From the NCBI GenBank assembly GCA_964583605.1, contig CAZOWL010000020.1, forward strand, positions 1 through 52,618: a stretch of DNA of 52,618 nucleotides, in the 5' to 3' direction. Made by a program: the position numbers and the translations under genes. Shown piece by piece: positions 42,916 to 50,765 of the stretch. Source of the DNA: CAZOWL01 sp964583605 (GTDB lineage: Bacteria > Pseudomonadota > Gammaproteobacteria > Chromatiales > Chromatiaceae). Numbering within the stretch: the first letter of the stretch is position 1; each line of letters opens with the position of its first letter. The notes under the pieces are model-generated. The model was not told the DNA's origin, did not search any database, and saw only the letters and a program-made list of their open reading frames with translations.

Positions 42916-43473
42916 TCAGATATCCGAGTCGGCCACCGCGTAAATTCCATCGGCGTTACGGAAATAGTGCCGATAATCGAGCCCGAAGCCGTAGAGATAA
43001 CGATTGGGCAGCCGCACACCGACAAAATCGGCGGCAGAGGACAACGCACGCGGGCGATCCTTCTCTACCAGCACCAGGCTGTGAACGCTCGCCGCGCCGT
43101 CTTGCCGGCACGCCTCGATCAAGGTATGCAGGGTGACGCCCTCATCGAGGATGTCATCGATGATCAGCACGTGCTCGTCCCGGATCGCGTCGCCGGGTCG
43201 GTGGCGCCACTCGATCGCACCGCCACTCGTGGCACCGAGATAACGCGTGAGGTGGGCGTATTCCAGGCGGAGTGGAAAATCCAGCCGCGGCAGCAGCTGG
43301 CCCGCGGCAATGATCCCACCCGTCATCACACAAAGGACTACCGGATCCTTGTCGGCAAGCACCGCCGTCACCTCGGCAGCCAAACGGTCGAGCGCGCGCT
43401 CCATCTGATCACCGGTGACCAAACACTCAGCGCGCGCTGCGACACCGTCATAGACCTCTCGACTCAATTTCAT
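42916..43473 (-). CDS. hpt: Hypoxanthine(-guanine) phosphoribosyltransferase
   Basis: 185 residues. The PRPP-binding motif VLIIDDILDEGVTLHTLIEA is intact, with VVLCVMTGGIIAAGQL upstream and LVLVEKDRPRALSSAADFVGVRLPNRYLYGFGLDYRHYFRN downstream. It converts hypoxanthine (and perhaps guanine) to the nucleotide. Its substrate is the product of the MTI phosphorylase encoded two genes downstream. It follows nagZ after 87 bases on the same strand. Confidence 0.92.
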   Translation of the reverse strand: MKLSREVYDGVAARAECLVTGDQMERALDRLAAEVTAVLADKDPVVLCVMTGGIIAAGQLLPRLDFPLRLEYAHLTRYLGATSGGAIEWRHRPGDAIRDEHVLIIDDILDEGVTLHTLIEACRQDGAASVHSLVLVEKDRPRALSSAADFVGVRLPNRYLYGFGLDYRHYFRNADGIYAVADSDI

Positions 43474-43560
43474 AGCTCTCTCTCACAGGTCGGCTGCCCT
43501 CGCCAAGCCCCAATCGGAGCGCCTCGAAGGCGCCATTTCCAAACTGACCGCACGGTTCGA

Positions 43561-44616
43561 TCAATTCCCACCAAGATCCAGCGCCTCTTGGCCGAGCGCC
43601 TCAAGCTCAGCGACAGACCGCAGGGCCTCCTGCCAGCGGGGATCGCGATGCAGACCGGAACGATCGATCGCGTGGCGGCCATGCATCCGCAACAGCCGCA
43701 GCAGGACAGCCGGATCATCCGGCGGAGCCAGGCTGTCGATCGTCTCCACAGCCGCCGGGCGGCTGTTGCAAACCAGCACCATATCGCAGCCAGCCGACAA
43801 GGCCTGCTGCGCGCGATCGGGATGGCCGCCGGCATTCGCCGCGCCGCCCATCGTCAGGTCATCGCTGATGATCGCCCCCTGGAAACCGAGCTCACCCCGC
43901 AGCACGTCGTTGAGCCAGTAAGCGGAAAAGCCGGCCGGCTTTGGATCGACTAACGGAAAGACGACATGGGCCGGCATGACTGCCTCGAGCCCTTGACCGA
44001 TCAGCCGACTGAAGGGGATCAAGTCCTCGCGGCGCAACGTATCGAGCGGCCTCTCATCCCGTGGCAGCTCCGTGTGCGAATCGGCCTTCACACCACCGTG
44101 GCCGGGGAAATGCTTGCCGACCGCCGCCATGCCAGCGGCATGCACGCCGCGAACCCAAGCCGCCGCCAGCTTGCTGACGGCGTCAGGCTGGTCGGCAAGA
44201 GCCCGCTCGCCGATCACGGTACTGAGCCCGCGATCGAGATCGAGCACCGGCGCAAAGCTGAAATCCACCCCGACGGTACGGAGCTCAGTCGCCATCAGCC
44301 AGCCAACCTGCTCAGCCGCCTGCCGGGCACGTTGCGGGTGCGCCCGATGGAGCGCGCCGAGCCGCGCGGCCGGTGGCAACCGGGTGAAACCGTTCCGCAG
44401 GCGCTGCACCGGCCCGCCCTCCTGGTCGACAGCGATCAACAGCGGCGGCTCGCGGACCGCATGGATCGCGCGGGTCAGCGCGCAGAGCTGCTCAGGATCG
44501 ATAAAATTACGCTGAAACAGGATGACGCCGCCGACGACTGGGTGGGCGAGGAGCTCGCGGTCTTCTTGGCTGAGCTCGGGGCCCGCGAGATCCAGCATGA
44601 TTGGGCCGAGGGACAC
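43561..44616 (-). CDS. nagZ: Beta-N-acetylhexosaminidase NagZ
   Basis: 351 residues of glycoside hydrolase family 3. MLDLAGPELSQEDRELLAHP, AVDQEGGPVQRLRNGFTRLPP, the active-site KHFPGHGGVKADSHTELP and nucleophile region ISDDLTMGGA are present. In the cytoplasm it removes GlcNAc from anhydro-muropeptides during wall recycling, which also sets beta-lactamase-inducer levels. GTG 44616 gives MSLGPIMLDL, the family start, with GGGGAGG 9 bases upstream. A longer open frame reaches 45030 but overlaps the permease gene. Confidence 0.95.
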   Translation of the reverse strand: MSLGPIMLDLAGPELSQEDRELLAHPVVGGVILFQRNFIDPEQLCALTRAIHAVREPPLLIAVDQEGGPVQRLRNGFTRLPPAARLGALHRAHPQRARQAAEQVGWLMATELRTVGVDFSFAPVLDLDRGLSTVIGERALADQPDAVSKLAAAWVRGVHAAGMAAVGKHFPGHGGVKADSHTELPRDERPLDTLRREDLIPFSRLIGQGLEAVMPAHVVFPLVDPKPAGFSAYWLNDVLRGELGFQGAIISDDLTMGGAANAGGHPDRAQQALSAGCDMVLVCNSRPAAVETIDSLAPPDDPAVLLRLLRMHGRHAIDRSGLHRDPRWQEALRSVAELEALGQEALDLGGN

Positions 44617-44887
44617 AGTCAGGCGCCTCCCCAGAGCGAATACGGAGCGCGGAGCTTCGAGCGAGCGAGGGATCTCATCGGCTAGGCTACCTTGCAACCA
44701 GATCAGCTCGGTCTTGTAGCACAGGCACACACCCTTTGTCAGGGAGCGGAAGACAAGACGAGCCGTTACTCGAGCGCGAGCGCTCTGGCTGGCAATCGAG
44801 GCGGTCGCGCCCCGCCATTCGGATACACCAACGGAAGCACGACCTCCCGGCGGTTGCTGACGCTCCCGAATTCGACGACGACAGAGG

Positions 44888-45703
44888 CTAGCGAAAACGG
44901 CGGACGCCGCGCACATCGAGGTGATCGCGCAGCGCGTCGCCGAGCAGGTTGACGGCCAAGACAACCAGCACCAGCGCCGTTCCCGGAGCCAGGACCAGAT
45001 GCGGCGCCACGAGCATGTAGCCAACGCCATCGCGAATCATCCCGCCCCAGGAAGCGGCCGGCGGCTGCACGCCAAGCCCCAGGAAGGATAGACCCGCCTC
45101 CGCAATGACAGCACCGGCCACGCCAAAGGTCGCCTCCACGATCAAAGGTGCCAACGCGAGCGGCAGCAGGTGGCGTGACAGAATCCAGGCATGTCCGGCG
45201 CCGAGGGCGCGGGCCGCGAGCACATGGTCACGCTCCTTCAGGGACAGCACCTGCGGCCGCGCCAGACGCGCGTAGCCGACCCAGCCAACCACCGAGAGGG
45301 CGATCGTGACATTGCCGATCCCAGGGCCGAGGATGCCGGCCAGGGCGATCGCGAGGAGAATGCCAGGGAAGGCCAGGAAGACATCGATGAGCCGCGACAG
45401 CAGCAAATCGACCCAGCCTCCGAAGTACCCGGAAATCGCGCCGATCAGGGTCCCGCCGACGGCCGACACCGCGACGACGCTGACGCCGACAAAGAAGGCC
45501 GTACGGGCGCCGAGCAGCACCCGGTCGAGCACCGGCCGACCGAGGTCGTCGCAGCCGAGCCAGGCGCCGGCGCCAGGCGGTTCCAAGATGCGGGGCAGAT
45601 CGATCGTATAAGGCGCGAGCGGTAGCCAGGGAACTAAGAACGCAGCGGCGGCCCAAGCGACGATAACGCCTAGCGGGAAGAGGCTGGTCCAGGCAGCGCG
45701 CAT
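44888..45703 (-). CDS. Oligopeptide-type ABC transporter permease (OppC/DppC family)
   Basis: 271 residues, about six helices. N-terminal LFPLGVIVAWAAAAFLVPWL, WLGCDDLGRPVLDRVLLGARTA (the family's 'LGTDDLGRDVLSRLI' motif), and the EAA loop KERDHVLAARALGAGHAWILSRHLLP and EAGLSFLGLGVQPPAASWG. It pairs with the OppB-like permease at 45843. A dispersed repeat of about 120 bases sits between the two genes. No ATPase or binding-protein gene is adjacent, so the rest of the transporter must be elsewhere. Confidence 0.9.
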   Translation of the reverse strand: MRAAWTSLFPLGVIVAWAAAAFLVPWLPLAPYTIDLPRILEPPGAGAWLGCDDLGRPVLDRVLLGARTAFFVGVSVVAVSAVGGTLIGAISGYFGGWVDLLLSRLIDVFLAFPGILLAIALAGILGPGIGNVTIALSVVGWVGYARLARPQVLSLKERDHVLAARALGAGHAWILSRHLLPLALAPLIVEATFGVAGAVIAEAGLSFLGLGVQPPAASWGGMIRDGVGYMLVAPHLVLAPGTALVLVVLAVNLLGDALRDHLDVRGVRRFR

Positions 45704-45713
45704 CGGTTCAGCC

Positions 45714-45834
45714 TAACCATCATGGGGCGAGGCGAGCCACCCCGGATGACGACACGTCGCCTCGCCCCTGACCGTTCCCTCACCCCAACCCTCTCCCAGA
45801 GGGCGAGGGAGCGAACGTGCTGCGCGAAATTCAT
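45714..45834 (-). repeat. 120-bp dispersed repeat, copy E
   Basis: A well-preserved copy. TAACCATCATGGGGCGAGGC opens it, the stem arms GGGGCGAGGCGA and TCGCCTCGCCCC pair perfectly around a 21-base loop, the second hairpin is CCCTCTCCCAGAGGG, and CGCGAAATTCAT closes it. It fills almost the whole 139-base gap between the two permease genes. Confidence 0.95.
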
Positions 45835-45842
45835 AGAAACCA

Positions 45843-46775
45843 TCAGCCGAGTCGGATCCGCAGGTCAGCCCAAGTGTAAATCAGGTCGGTCAGGGTGTTG
45901 ACCACCAGATAGGTCAGGCTCACGAGGAGCACGACGGCCTGCACGACCGGATAATCGCGCCCATGGATGGCATCGATCAGCAGGCTGCCGACCCCTGGCC
46001 AGGCGAACACCGTCTCGGTGATCACTGCGCCACCGAGCAGACCGCCAAGCTGCAGCCCGACAAGGGTCAACACCGGTAGCCAGGCATTCCGCAAGGCATG
46101 CCGCCAGAGCACTGCCGTCTCGCCGAGGCCCTTGGCCCGCGCGGTGCGGATATAGTCCTCACCGAGCACCTCCAGCACACTGCTGCGCACCATCCGGGTC
46201 AGCACCGCGGCAAGACCGGTACCCAGCGTCACCGCTGGCAGGATCAGGCTCAGCGGCTCGGACCGCCCGCTCACCGGCGTCCAGCCGAGCCAAAGCGAAA
46301 AGCCCCATATCAGCAGCGGGCCGAGCCAGAAGTTCGGGATCGCCACCCCGAGCAACGCGAAGCCCATCGCACCCCCATCCCACAGGCTGCCGCGGCGCGA
46401 GGCGGCCAGGACCCCGAGCGGCACGGCCAGCAGCAAAGCGATAACGAGCGCCGCGACGGCCAGCTCGACAGTCGCCGGGATGCGCTCGGCCAGCATTTCG
46501 CTGACGGGCCGTTGCTCCTGCAGCGAGACGCCCAGATCCAGCCGTACCAACCGCCCGAGGTAGCTCAGGTACTGCTCGCCGAGCGGCCGATCGAGACCCA
46601 GAGCCGCGCGCAGCGCCTCGCGGTCGGCAGGTCGCGCGCCCTCGCCCAGCATCACCGCAACGGGGTCGCCAGGCACTAGGTGGATCAGCAGGAAGACCAA
46701 GGTGCAGACGCCGAGCACGACAACGACCGCCGAGAGGATGCGGCTAACGGCGGCCTCAAGCACGGGCGGCGCCAC
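45843..46775 (-). CDS. Oligopeptide-type ABC transporter permease (OppB/DppB family)
   Basis: 310 residues, six helices. VSRILSAVVVVLGVCTLVFLLIHLVPGDPV opens the protein, then GLDRPLGEQYLSYLGRLVRLDLGVS, and the EAA loop GEDYIRTARAKGLGETAVLWRHALRNAWLP. GTG 46775 has GGAGA 9 bases upstream and overlaps the L,D-transpeptidase gene by 20 bases, so the two are coupled. It forms the heterodimeric membrane channel with the OppC-type protein. The substrate is probably a peptide; its neighbours hint at murein peptides. Confidence 0.9.
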   Translation of the reverse strand: MAPPVLEAAVSRILSAVVVVLGVCTLVFLLIHLVPGDPVAVMLGEGARPADREALRAALGLDRPLGEQYLSYLGRLVRLDLGVSLQEQRPVSEMLAERIPATVELAVAALVIALLLAVPLGVLAASRRGSLWDGGAMGFALLGVAIPNFWLGPLLIWGFSLWLGWTPVSGRSEPLSLILPAVTLGTGLAAVLTRMVRSSVLEVLGEDYIRTARAKGLGETAVLWRHALRNAWLPVLTLVGLQLGGLLGGAVITETVFAWPGVGSLLIDAIHGRDYPVVQAVVLLVSLTYLVVNTLTDLIYTWADLRIRLG

Positions 46776-47355
46776 GATCGACGATCTCCACCAGGGTCCC
46801 CGCCGAGACGCGGGGAAACAGCTCGAGCAGATCGACGTTGCGCATCCGGATGCAGCCGTGCGAGCGCGGGACACCGATCGGCTCGGTGTCCGGGCAGCCG
46901 TGGATGTAGATGAAACGCCGCAAGGTATCGCACTCGCCGCGCCGGTTGCGTCCCGGCTCCAAGCCAGTCAGCCACAAGATGCGGGTCAAGATCCAGTCCC
47001 GCCCCGGATAACGGGCCGCGAGCTCGGCAGTATAGACCTCGCCGGTTGGGCGTCGGCCGCGGAAGACGGTGCCCGGCGGACAGCCCTCGCCAATCGCGAT
47101 CCGCACACGATGCCAGCCGCGCGGCGTCTGACCGCTGCCGGCGCGCTCGCCGGTCCCGTTCACCGCGGTGGAGACGGGGAAGCTGACGACAGCGTGATCC
47201 CGCTCCAGGAGGACGAGCGTTTGGCGCGGAACATCGACGCGCAAAATCCCGGGCGATGATTCGCCCCGGCCCCATCGAGCCAATTGGCCGCCCTCCCGCA
47301 GATCTCGGATAGGTTTCGACACGGTTAGTGACGCAGGCCGCGCTCTCAGCCACAA
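46756..47355 (-). CDS. L,D-transpeptidase (YkuD domain)
   Basis: 199 residues. The catalytic signature is complete: YIHGCPDTEPIGVPRSHGCIRM (21 residues apart by motif; His in IHG, Cys in SHGC). Upstream, QTLVLLERDHAVVSFPVSTA and GSGQTPRGWHRVRIAIG are typical of a no-signal-peptide subgroup of YkuD proteins. Members cross-link meso-DAP residues or attach lipoproteins. No clear export signal is visible with this start, so the site of action is uncertain. First gene of a minus-strand run with two ABC permeases and nagZ. Confidence 0.88.
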   Translation of the reverse strand: MWLRARPASLTVSKPIRDLREGGQLARWGRGESSPGILRVDVPRQTLVLLERDHAVVSFPVSTAVNGTGERAGSGQTPRGWHRVRIAIGEGCPPGTVFRGRRPTGEVYTAELAARYPGRDWILTRILWLTGLEPGRNRRGECDTLRRFIYIHGCPDTEPIGVPRSHGCIRMRNVDLLELFPRVSAGTLVEIVDRGAARA

Positions 47356-47501
47356 CGCAGCCGACCATCCCGGTCATCAGCTTGTCGACGACATGATAGC
47401 CAAGCCGTACCAGCCCGAAACAGGCTAAGCGCAATTCACCCGCCCCGAGTCATAATGGACGCCATCGACCGAGCCACAGCCAAGCCGGAGCTGCCCTGCT
47501 T

Positions 47502-48629
47502 ATGTCTGCCACCCTCGAGCTCGCGATGGACCTGATCCGCCGACCATCGATCACGCCGGATGACGCCGAGTGCCAAACGCTACTCGCCGAGCGCCTGGGC
47601 GCGCTCGGCTTTCATATCGAGTCGATGCCGTACGGTGCCGTGACCAATCTGTGGGCCCGCCGGGGCGACACCGGCCCCCTCTTCTGCTTCGCCGGTCATA
47701 CCGACGTCGTGCCGCCGGGGCCCCTCGATCAGTGGCAATCTGACCCGTTCCGCCCAGAGCTCCGCGACGGCGCCCTTTACGGCCGCGGGGCCTGCGACAT
47801 GAAAGGATCGCTCGCCGCGATGGTCACGGCGGTGGCCGATCTCCTCGAGCGCCAGATCGAGCCACGCGGCTCCATCGCCTTTCTGATCACCAGCGACGAG
47901 GAGGGGCCAGCGGTCGACGGCACGGTCAAGGTCATCGAGGCCCTCGGGCGGCGCGGCGAGCGGATCGACTACTGCCTCGTCGGCGAGCCCTCGTGCCGCG
48001 AGCGGCTCGGCGACACGATCAAGATCGGCCGCCGCGGCAGCCTGAATGGCCATCTGACCGTGCATGGCATCCAGGGCCATGTCGCTTATCCCCAGCGGGC
48101 CAAGAACCCATTGCATGCCTGCATCGGCCAGCTGGCCCAGCTCTGCGCGGAGACCTGGGATCAGGGCAACGCCCACTTCCCGCCGACGAGCTTTCAGATC
48201 CCCAACCTCAACATGGGCACCGGCGCGGTGAACGTGATCCCGGACCGCCTCGAGGCGCAGTTCAACCTGCGCTACTCCACCGAGCTCGACGAGCCGGCCA
48301 TCAAGCGCCGCGTCGCGGCGATCCTCGATGAAGGCGACTTCGCCTATGACCTCCACTGGTCCCCATCCGGCCAGCCGTTCCTGACAGCCGCCGGCGAGCT
48401 GGTCGCCGCCACGCGTGGGGCGATCGCCGCCGTGACCGGTATCGAGACTGAGCTATCGACGACCGGTGGCACCTCCGACGGGCGCTTCATTGCGCCGACC
48501 GGCGCCCAGGTCGTCGAGCTGGGGCCGATCAACGCGACGATACACCAGGCCAATGAGCGCGTCGGCGTCGCCGAGCTCGATCAGCTGTCGGCCATCTACT
48601 GCGAGATCCTGACGCGCCTCCTGCTCTAG
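47502..48629 (+). CDS. dapE: Succinyl-diaminopimelate desuccinylase
   Basis: 375 residues, M20 metallopeptidase fold. Zinc ligands lie in FCFAGHTDVVPPG, YGRGACDMKG, TSDEEGPAVDG and VGEPS; the C-terminal His is in INATIHQANERV. LSTTGGTSDGRFIAP is the conserved substrate loop. It releases succinate to give LL-diaminopimelate for lysine and wall synthesis. Divergent from the L,D-transpeptidase, whose substrate contains DAP. Confidence 0.96.
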   Translation: MSATLELAMDLIRRPSITPDDAECQTLLAERLGALGFHIESMPYGAVTNLWARRGDTGPLFCFAGHTDVVPPGPLDQWQSDPFRPELRDGALYGRGACDMKGSLAAMVTAVADLLERQIEPRGSIAFLITSDEEGPAVDGTVKVIEALGRRGERIDYCLVGEPSCRERLGDTIKIGRRGSLNGHLTVHGIQGHVAYPQRAKNPLHACIGQLAQLCAETWDQGNAHFPPTSFQIPNLNMGTGAVNVIPDRLEAQFNLRYSTELDEPAIKRRVAAILDEGDFAYDLHWSPSGQPFLTAAGELVAATRGAIAAVTGIETELSTTGGTSDGRFIAPTGAQVVELGPINATIHQANERVGVAELDQLSAIYCEILTRLLL

Positions 48630-48737
48630 TACCCTGATCCATCATATCTTGCGGGCTCACCGCGGCGCGAACGGGCCAGACGCAAGATGCCTGGGGGGCA
48701 GGACTGGGCAGCCAATTCCCAACCTCGCGCAGATCTG

Positions 48738-48768
48738 TTGCAAATGCACGGCTAAGCAGACCTATAAT
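48738..48768 (+). promoter_or_regulatory. Promoter of the ParS/RES toxin-antitoxin module
   Basis: A perfect -10 TATAAT (48763-48768) with TTGCAA (48738-48743) 19 bases upstream as a -35. TGCAAATGCA overlaps the -35 and has dyad-like TGCA ends, a possible site for autorepression by the antitoxin. Transcription would start near 48775, before the antitoxin ATG at 48801. Confidence 0.6.
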
Positions 48769-48800
48769 GCAGATACCACATGCTTGCGAAGACTCATCCG

Positions 48801-49166
48801 ATGTCGACCCTCGCCCAACCCTATCCCGATCATCCCGACCCCCGTGCCGTGCTATCGAAAGCTTTACTCAATGCCGGGCGGGCGCTTGGCCTGTCGCAGG
48901 AGCGGATCGGCGAAGTGGTCGGCCGGGACCGCAGCTCGATCGGTCGCGGGCTGGACCCGCAGAGCAAATCCGGCGAGCTCGCGCTGCTGCTCATCCGCTG
49001 CTACCGGAGCCTCTATGCGCTCGTCGGCGGCGAGCCGGAGGCGATGCGCCATTGGATGCAGACCCCGAACCGCGACACCGGCGGGATCCCAGCCGAGCAG
49101 GTCACCAGTATCCAGGGCCTGTCGCGTATCGTCGAGTATCTGGATGCCATGCGAGGTCATGGCTGA
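48801..49166 (+). CDS. MbcA/ParS/Xre-type antitoxin
   Basis: 121 residues: N-terminal helix-turn-helix like part (VLSKALLNAGRALGLSQERIGEVVGRDRSSIGRG) followed by the C-terminal toxin-binding domain (ALLLIRCYRSLYALVGGEPEAMRHWMQTPNRDTGG...LSRIVEYLDAMRG). This is the antitoxin family that pairs with RES-domain toxins, one of which lies downstream at 49378. An ATG at 48780 is in frame but would lie about 5 bases from the predicted transcription start. Normally toxin and antitoxin genes touch; here a dispersed repeat separates them. Confidence 0.87.
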   Translation: MSTLAQPYPDHPDPRAVLSKALLNAGRALGLSQERIGEVVGRDRSSIGRGLDPQSKSGELALLLIRCYRSLYALVGGEPEAMRHWMQTPNRDTGGIPAEQVTSIQGLSRIVEYLDAMRGHG

Positions 49167-49209
49167 CCGGCTCACGGGCCCGGCTTCGCTAACCGGACTA
49201 TCCTGATAC

Positions 49210-49354
49210 TTACCATGAAAATCGCGTATTACCATGAAAATCGCGTAGCACCTTCGCTCCCTCGCCCTCTGGGAGAGGGTTGGGGTGAGGGAAGGATCAG
49301 GGACGAGGCGGCATTTCATCATCTGGGGTGGCTCGCCTCGTCCCATGATCGTTA
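49210..49354 (+). repeat. 120-bp dispersed repeat, copy F, with duplicated left end
   Basis: A 19-base unit TTACCATGAAAATCGCGTA occurs twice in tandem (49210-49228, 49229-49247), equivalent to the left end of the family. It is followed by TTCGCTCCCTCGCCCTCTGG, GGGTTGGGGTGAGGGAAGGA and the long hairpin. Here the stem arms are GGGACGAGGCG and CGCCTCGTCCC: both arms differ from the other copies at the paired position (A-T for G-C), so pairing is kept. It ends ATGATCGTTA. It lies between antitoxin and toxin. Confidence 0.93.
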
Positions 49355-49377
49355 GCGTCGTTCCGTCGCGAGGATCG

Positions 49378-50130
49378 ATGGACCTTTGGGGAGCATGCCA
49401 CGCCGAGCTGCGCATCGGCGCAATCGGCGGCGAGCTACTGCGGATGGTCGAGAGCCAGCAGCAGGTCGCCACGTCGCGACTAGTCGACGACCTGGCCGAA
49501 CAGGCCCTTGTCGAGGAGCTAATCGAGGGCTCCAAACCGCCGCGACCGCACGGAACCGAGCGTCTACATTACTTGCTCGCAACGCCCTTCCGGTATCCGC
49601 CCCTGCGCTACGGCTCGCGCTTCGGTCATCGGTTCGAGCCGAGCCTCTTCTATGGGGCGCACCGGCTACCGACGCTGCTGGCGGAGGTCGCGTACTATCG
49701 ATTCGTCTTCTGGACAGGGATGGCCACGCCACCGCCGTCCGGCCGTCTGCTCACGCAGCACACGGCCTTCGCCGCCCGTTGGCGCACCGACCGCGGCGTG
49801 CGACTACAGGATCCACCGTGCACCCGCTACGAGGCCGTGTTGCGCGACCCCCAGGACTACGGACCTACGCAACGGCTTGGAACCGCGCTGCGCGACGCAG
49901 CCATCGGCGCCATCGAATATCGCTCGGCACGCGATCCTGATCGCGGCATCAACATCGGTTTGTTTGTACCCAAGGCACTGATCAGCACAGCCCCTTTGCG
50001 TCCACGCCCCTGGCTGTGCGAGACGCGCGCCGAGCATGTCCGCTTTGCGAGTCCGGACGCGCCACGGGTCTATGATCTGCCTCTTACGCTGTTTACGGTC
50101 GAAGGCGAGTTGCCGCGGCCCGCGCCCTGA
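49378..50130 (+). CDS. RES-domain toxin
   Basis: 250 residues. MDLWGACHAELRIGAIGGELLRMVESQQQVATSRLVD is the usual N-terminus, then FRYPPLRYGSRFG (Arg), LFYGAHRLPTLLAEVAYYRF (Glu) and IEYRSARDPDRGINI (Ser), the R-E-S residues that name the domain. RES toxins degrade NAD+ by phosphorolysis and halt growth. Upstream frame to 49285 runs through the dispersed repeat, so ATG 49378 (GAGGA just before it) is preferred. The repeat has taken the place where coupling to the antitoxin would occur. Confidence 0.88.
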   Translation: MDLWGACHAELRIGAIGGELLRMVESQQQVATSRLVDDLAEQALVEELIEGSKPPRPHGTERLHYLLATPFRYPPLRYGSRFGHRFEPSLFYGAHRLPTLLAEVAYYRFVFWTGMATPPPSGRLLTQHTAFAARWRTDRGVRLQDPPCTRYEAVLRDPQDYGPTQRLGTALRDAAIGAIEYRSARDPDRGINIGLFVPKALISTAPLRPRPWLCETRAEHVRFASPDAPRVYDLPLTLFTVEGELPRPAP

Positions 50131-50183
50131 TCCTGAGCCGGCCCAGCGGCGTGATGACCGTCAGCCGCGCCGGGCCGCGGGCA

Positions 50184-50636
50184 TCAGCGGGCCGGCGGCA
50201 GCTGCTCCAGCCCGATCAGACGTTCGCCGGGTCCCACCGAACGCGCCGCGAACCAGCCTCCTGGCATTTCCAGGGCGTAGCGGGAGGCGACCTCCGAGCA
50301 GTGGGTCGCATCGCTCAAGGGAGCCATCTCGGCGATCCTGACGATGACCCCGTCGGCATCGACGAAGGCGACCGACAACGGGATCTGAGTGTTGCGCATC
50401 CACATGCAATGTCGGCCATCGTCTGGGAACGCGAATAGCATGCCGCGCCCTTCCGGCAAGGACTCCCGAAACATCAGACCGCGCTCTCGTTCCGCGGGCC
50501 CGAGGGCCAGCTCCGCGACGATCAGGTGTGGACCAATGAATACCTCGACGAGAGCCGGCTCGGCGCGCACGCTGCTGGCGACAAGGCAGGCCGCGAGCCC
50601 GGCAAAGCGAATCGATCTCGGTAGGATGCTCAACAT
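50184..50636 (-). CDS. DUF192 family exported protein
   Basis: 150 residues. Signal peptide MLSILPRSIRFAGLAACLVA ends near VRA-EP. The DUF192 core is clear: ELALGPAERERGLMFRESLPEGRGMLFAFPD, CMWMRNTQIPLSVAFVDADGVIV, CSEVASRYALEMPGGWFA. The family is small, beta-rich and of unknown function. Last gene of a minus-strand group with the nuclease and SleB genes; convergent with the RES toxin gene. Confidence 0.9.
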   Translation of the reverse strand: MLSILPRSIRFAGLAACLVASSVRAEPALVEVFIGPHLIVAELALGPAERERGLMFRESLPEGRGMLFAFPDDGRHCMWMRNTQIPLSVAFVDADGVIVRIAEMAPLSDATHCSEVASRYALEMPGGWFAARSVGPGERLIGLEQLPPAR

Positions 50637-50765
50637 GATCCTGAGGCCGAGCGGATTACGGGGGTCTCCGACCCGATTGCAGCCTCGACCGCGCAGAACG
50701 CCAAAGCGGCGAGACCTCGACGGCCCGTTCGACGCGGCTGGACCATTCGCCGGACCGTTCTGGGT

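Noticed and set aside
42652..43953. A 433-codon plus-strand frame across hpt and nagZ
   Set aside because: Hpt and NagZ on the minus strand carry all family motifs; this frame is their antisense.
44617..45030. N-terminal extension of NagZ by 138 codons
   Set aside because: It overlaps the permease gene, lacks family similarity, and GTG 44616 has a strong ribosome site and the expected MSLGPIMLDL start.
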